Source of the DNA: Corynebacterium kutscheri
GTDB lineage: Bacteria; Actinomycetota; Actinomycetes; Mycobacteriales; Mycobacteriaceae
Assembly (NCBI RefSeq): GCF_000980835.1
Contig: NZ_CP011312.1
Coordinates: 2,170,001 to 2,234,000 of the forward strand
Direction of reading: 5' to 3'
DNA length: 64,000 nucleotides
Within the stretch, counting starts at the first letter, position 1, and every line of letters starts with the position of its first letter. Below are positions 62,468 to 64,000 of this stretch, piece after piece. The translations under genes were made by a program, and so were the position numbers. Below the pieces are notes generated by a model that was given only the letters and a program-made list of their open reading frames with translations, was not told where the DNA came from and ran no database searches.

Positions 62468-63913
62468 ATGCTTGAACGCACACAAATCTTCGTTGACACC
62501 AGCTATCTTTTGGCTAGCTTTTATAACTCGTGGGAAACCGGAGCCCGCGCACAATTAGAAATTGATTTACCTGAAGTAGTAGCCACTCTAGGGGCTATGG
62601 TGCAAAATCACCTTGGTCAGCCGGTTCATCGCCAACTCTGGTATGACGGTATTCCAGAAACCGGGCCGCATCGCTATCAACGTGCCCTGCGCACCTGCGA
62701 CGGCGTGCAATTACGTACCGGTCAGCTTATTGAGTGGGGCGAACGACGCACGCAAAAGGCCGTCGATACGCGCTTAGTAGCAGATCTAGTTTTAGCCGGT
62801 GTTCAGGGACAATTTAGCGATATTGTGCTTGTTTCTGGTGATGCCGATATGATTCCCGGTGTCCATGAAGCCGTCGAACGCGGGGTCCGTGTTCACCTCT
62901 ACGGCTTCGGTTGGGATTCTATGAGTTCCGCACTTCGACATGCCTGTGATTCCACCACCTTGTTGGATCCGCGCGAGGATTTCCAAGATAGTATGCAATT
63001 GCAAGTACTTGAAGGACCGCTACCACCGGTTATTCGTCAAAACCCGGATTGGGAAGACACTGAGACTAACCCAGTACCACAAGACTTCCCAGCAGAGCGC
63101 GAAACCATCGAGGTTACGCCTAACGACGATGCCGACACCGATACCAGCAAAGACACGCAAAGTTCCAATAGTATCGCTGCGAACAATACCGATAATCACG
63201 GTTCCGCTACCGCTGCTGCTCCTGATACCAGCGCTCATGCCACGACACCAGTAGCTACTCAAGAAACCAGCACGATCATTGAAAGTGCTAGTAACCAGCC
63301 ACAACATACAGTTGCTGCCCCTGTTGATCCAGAAAACGAAGCCGATGCCGAAGTACTCGATAACCGGCTTCGCCATGCCGCTGATTTGGTCCGAGTGCCT
63401 AAGCTCAACAACTTTCCGAGTATTGAACCAAATATTCCTAAACCTAGTTCTTTACGGGTAACTACTTATGAGGAGTCTTATTCGGTTACCGTCAGCAAAG
63501 GCGACGAATCAGAAACCGCTACTCAAAGCTCTTCAACTACGGTTACTGAGGAAGCTACTCACCCCACACCGCGGCCGAATCCATCCATGATGGCTCCACG
63601 GCGTAAACTGCGCTCCCGCTATGTTCCACTACCTAATGAGGTGTGGGCTTCAGCTGGCTATCAAACGCCTTTCGACGTCGGCCAGCAATATGCTCGCTGG
63701 TGGTACGACAATGCTGCCACTGTTGAGCAGCGTGATTCCGCGCATCTGCTTTCTGGCGGCGGTTTGCCACCAGAAATTGACCGTCCGCTCTTGCAATTTG
63801 CTTGCGAAACCTTGCATGAATACACCCTCACCGAAAACCAACGAGTTAATCTGCGCGACGGTTTCCACTCGGGCATTCGAACCGTACTGCTCAATAACAA
63901 AAGTATGAGCTAA
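62468..63913 (+). CDS. NYN-domain (PIN-like) protein
   Basis: A 481-residue protein with an N-terminal NYN domain (about 1-165): acidic residues in IFVDTSYLLASF, DGVQLR, and DIVLVSGDADMIPGV with a conserved Asp pair suggest metal-dependent RNA cleavage. A long low-complexity Thr/Asp/Ala/Glu-rich linker (about 200-390) connects to a small helical C-terminal domain (about 395-475). Start at the ATG at 62468 with AGGAG-like GCAGGAGCC before it. RNase function is by family, not shown. Confidence 0.83.
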   Translation: MLERTQIFVDTSYLLASFYNSWETGARAQLEIDLPEVVATLGAMVQNHLGQPVHRQLWYDGIPETGPHRYQRALRTCDGVQLRTGQLIEWGERRTQKAVDTRLVADLVLAGVQGQFSDIVLVSGDADMIPGVHEAVERGVRVHLYGFGWDSMSSALRHACDSTTLLDPREDFQDSMQLQVLEGPLPPVIRQNPDWEDTETNPVPQDFPAERETIEVTPNDDADTDTSKDTQSSNSIAANNTDNHGSATAAAPDTSAHATTPVATQETSTIIESASNQPQHTVAAPVDPENEADAEVLDNRLRHAADLVRVPKLNNFPSIEPNIPKPSSLRVTTYEESYSVTVSKGDESETATQSSSTTVTEEATHPTPRPNPSMMAPRRKLRSRYVPLPNEVWASAGYQTPFDVGQQYARWWYDNAATVEQRDSAHLLSGGGLPPEIDRPLLQFACETLHEYTLTENQRVNLRDGFHSGIRTVLLNNKSMS

Positions 63914-63945
63914 GAAGTTCCACCAGCAATCACATGCAAACATAC

Positions 63946-63982
63946 ATAATGGCCGACCAAATAGTCTCTGGTCGGCCATTAT
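63946..63982. terminator. Rho-independent terminator of the NYN gene
   Basis: A perfect 14-bp stem ATAATGGCCGACCA/TGGTCGGCCATTAT with a 9-base loop lies 32 bases past the stop codon. Confidence 0.9.
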
Positions 63983-64000
63983 TAAACTAGCACCATAGCT

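Overview
The window is chromosomal DNA of a low-GC Corynebacterium. The evidence is two mycolyltransferases, the arabinogalactan genes aftB, ubiA, glfT2 and glf, a DtxR-family regulator ending an mnt-type manganese transport operon, a housekeeping sortase, a porin-like micro-protein and an actinobacterial rRNA operon. Gene order from the mycolyltransferases to sodA follows the mycobacterial Rv3804c-Rv3846 stretch with genes lost and gained. I cannot name the species; a low-GC relative such as C. kutscheri would fit.

Layout. 1-9.2 kb: cell envelope (two mycolyltransferases, AftB, then the overlapping glfT2, PAP2 phosphatase and ubiA on the minus strand, with one divergent DUF222-like gene). 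9.4-13.3 kb: mntABCD-mntR, five overlapping minus-strand genes. 13.5-17.7 kb: a second PAP2 enzyme, glf and a secreted PGRP-type amidase. 17.8-22.5 kb: HAD phosphatase, glpK, acyltransferase and serS. 22.7-33.6 kb: a HutC-type regulator, septum-formation protein, zincin, histidine phosphatase, pheA, amidase, CPBP protease, LCP ligase, AGCS symporter, DUF5926 protein and glpQ. 33.8-40 kb: ldh, a LacI regulator and ribokinase separated by two small unknown membrane genes, msrA and sodA. 40.2-45.6 kb: a membrane-cupredoxin gene and a convergent TM0106-type nuclease gene, separated by a 2.07-kb island bounded by a perfect 58-bp direct repeat. 45.7-54.7 kb: DUF6474 protein, a two-component system, lipoprotein, sortase with a 50-aa partner, YidC paralogue, TetR regulator, GlsB-like protein, universal stress protein, a 46-aa porin-like protein and a pseudouridine synthase. 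54.8-60.9 kb: a complete minus-strand rrn operon (16S-23S-5S) without spacer tRNAs. 61-64 kb: a membrane protein, an orphan YtrA-type regulator and a NYN-domain protein.

How the genes work together. Most of the first 30 kb builds the mycolyl-arabinogalactan-peptidoglycan wall: glf supplies UDP-Galf, GlfT2 polymerises galactan, UbiA and its neighbouring phosphatase make the decaprenyl-phosphate arabinose precursor, AftB adds terminal arabinose, an LCP protein probably ligates arabinogalactan to peptidoglycan, and mycolyltransferases add the mycolic layer. Manganese import (mnt) and the Fe/Mn superoxide dismutase form a plausible metal/oxidative-stress pair.

The best candidate for something undescribed is the 41,998-44,067 island. 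Its perfect 58-bp repeat restores the 3' ends of both flanking convergent genes. It carries a near-consensus promoter, a structured leader, and a two-gene unit of a secreted three-cysteine protein translationally coupled to a small three-helix membrane protein. The arrangement resembles an effector/immunity pair, but no homology or activity is shown here.
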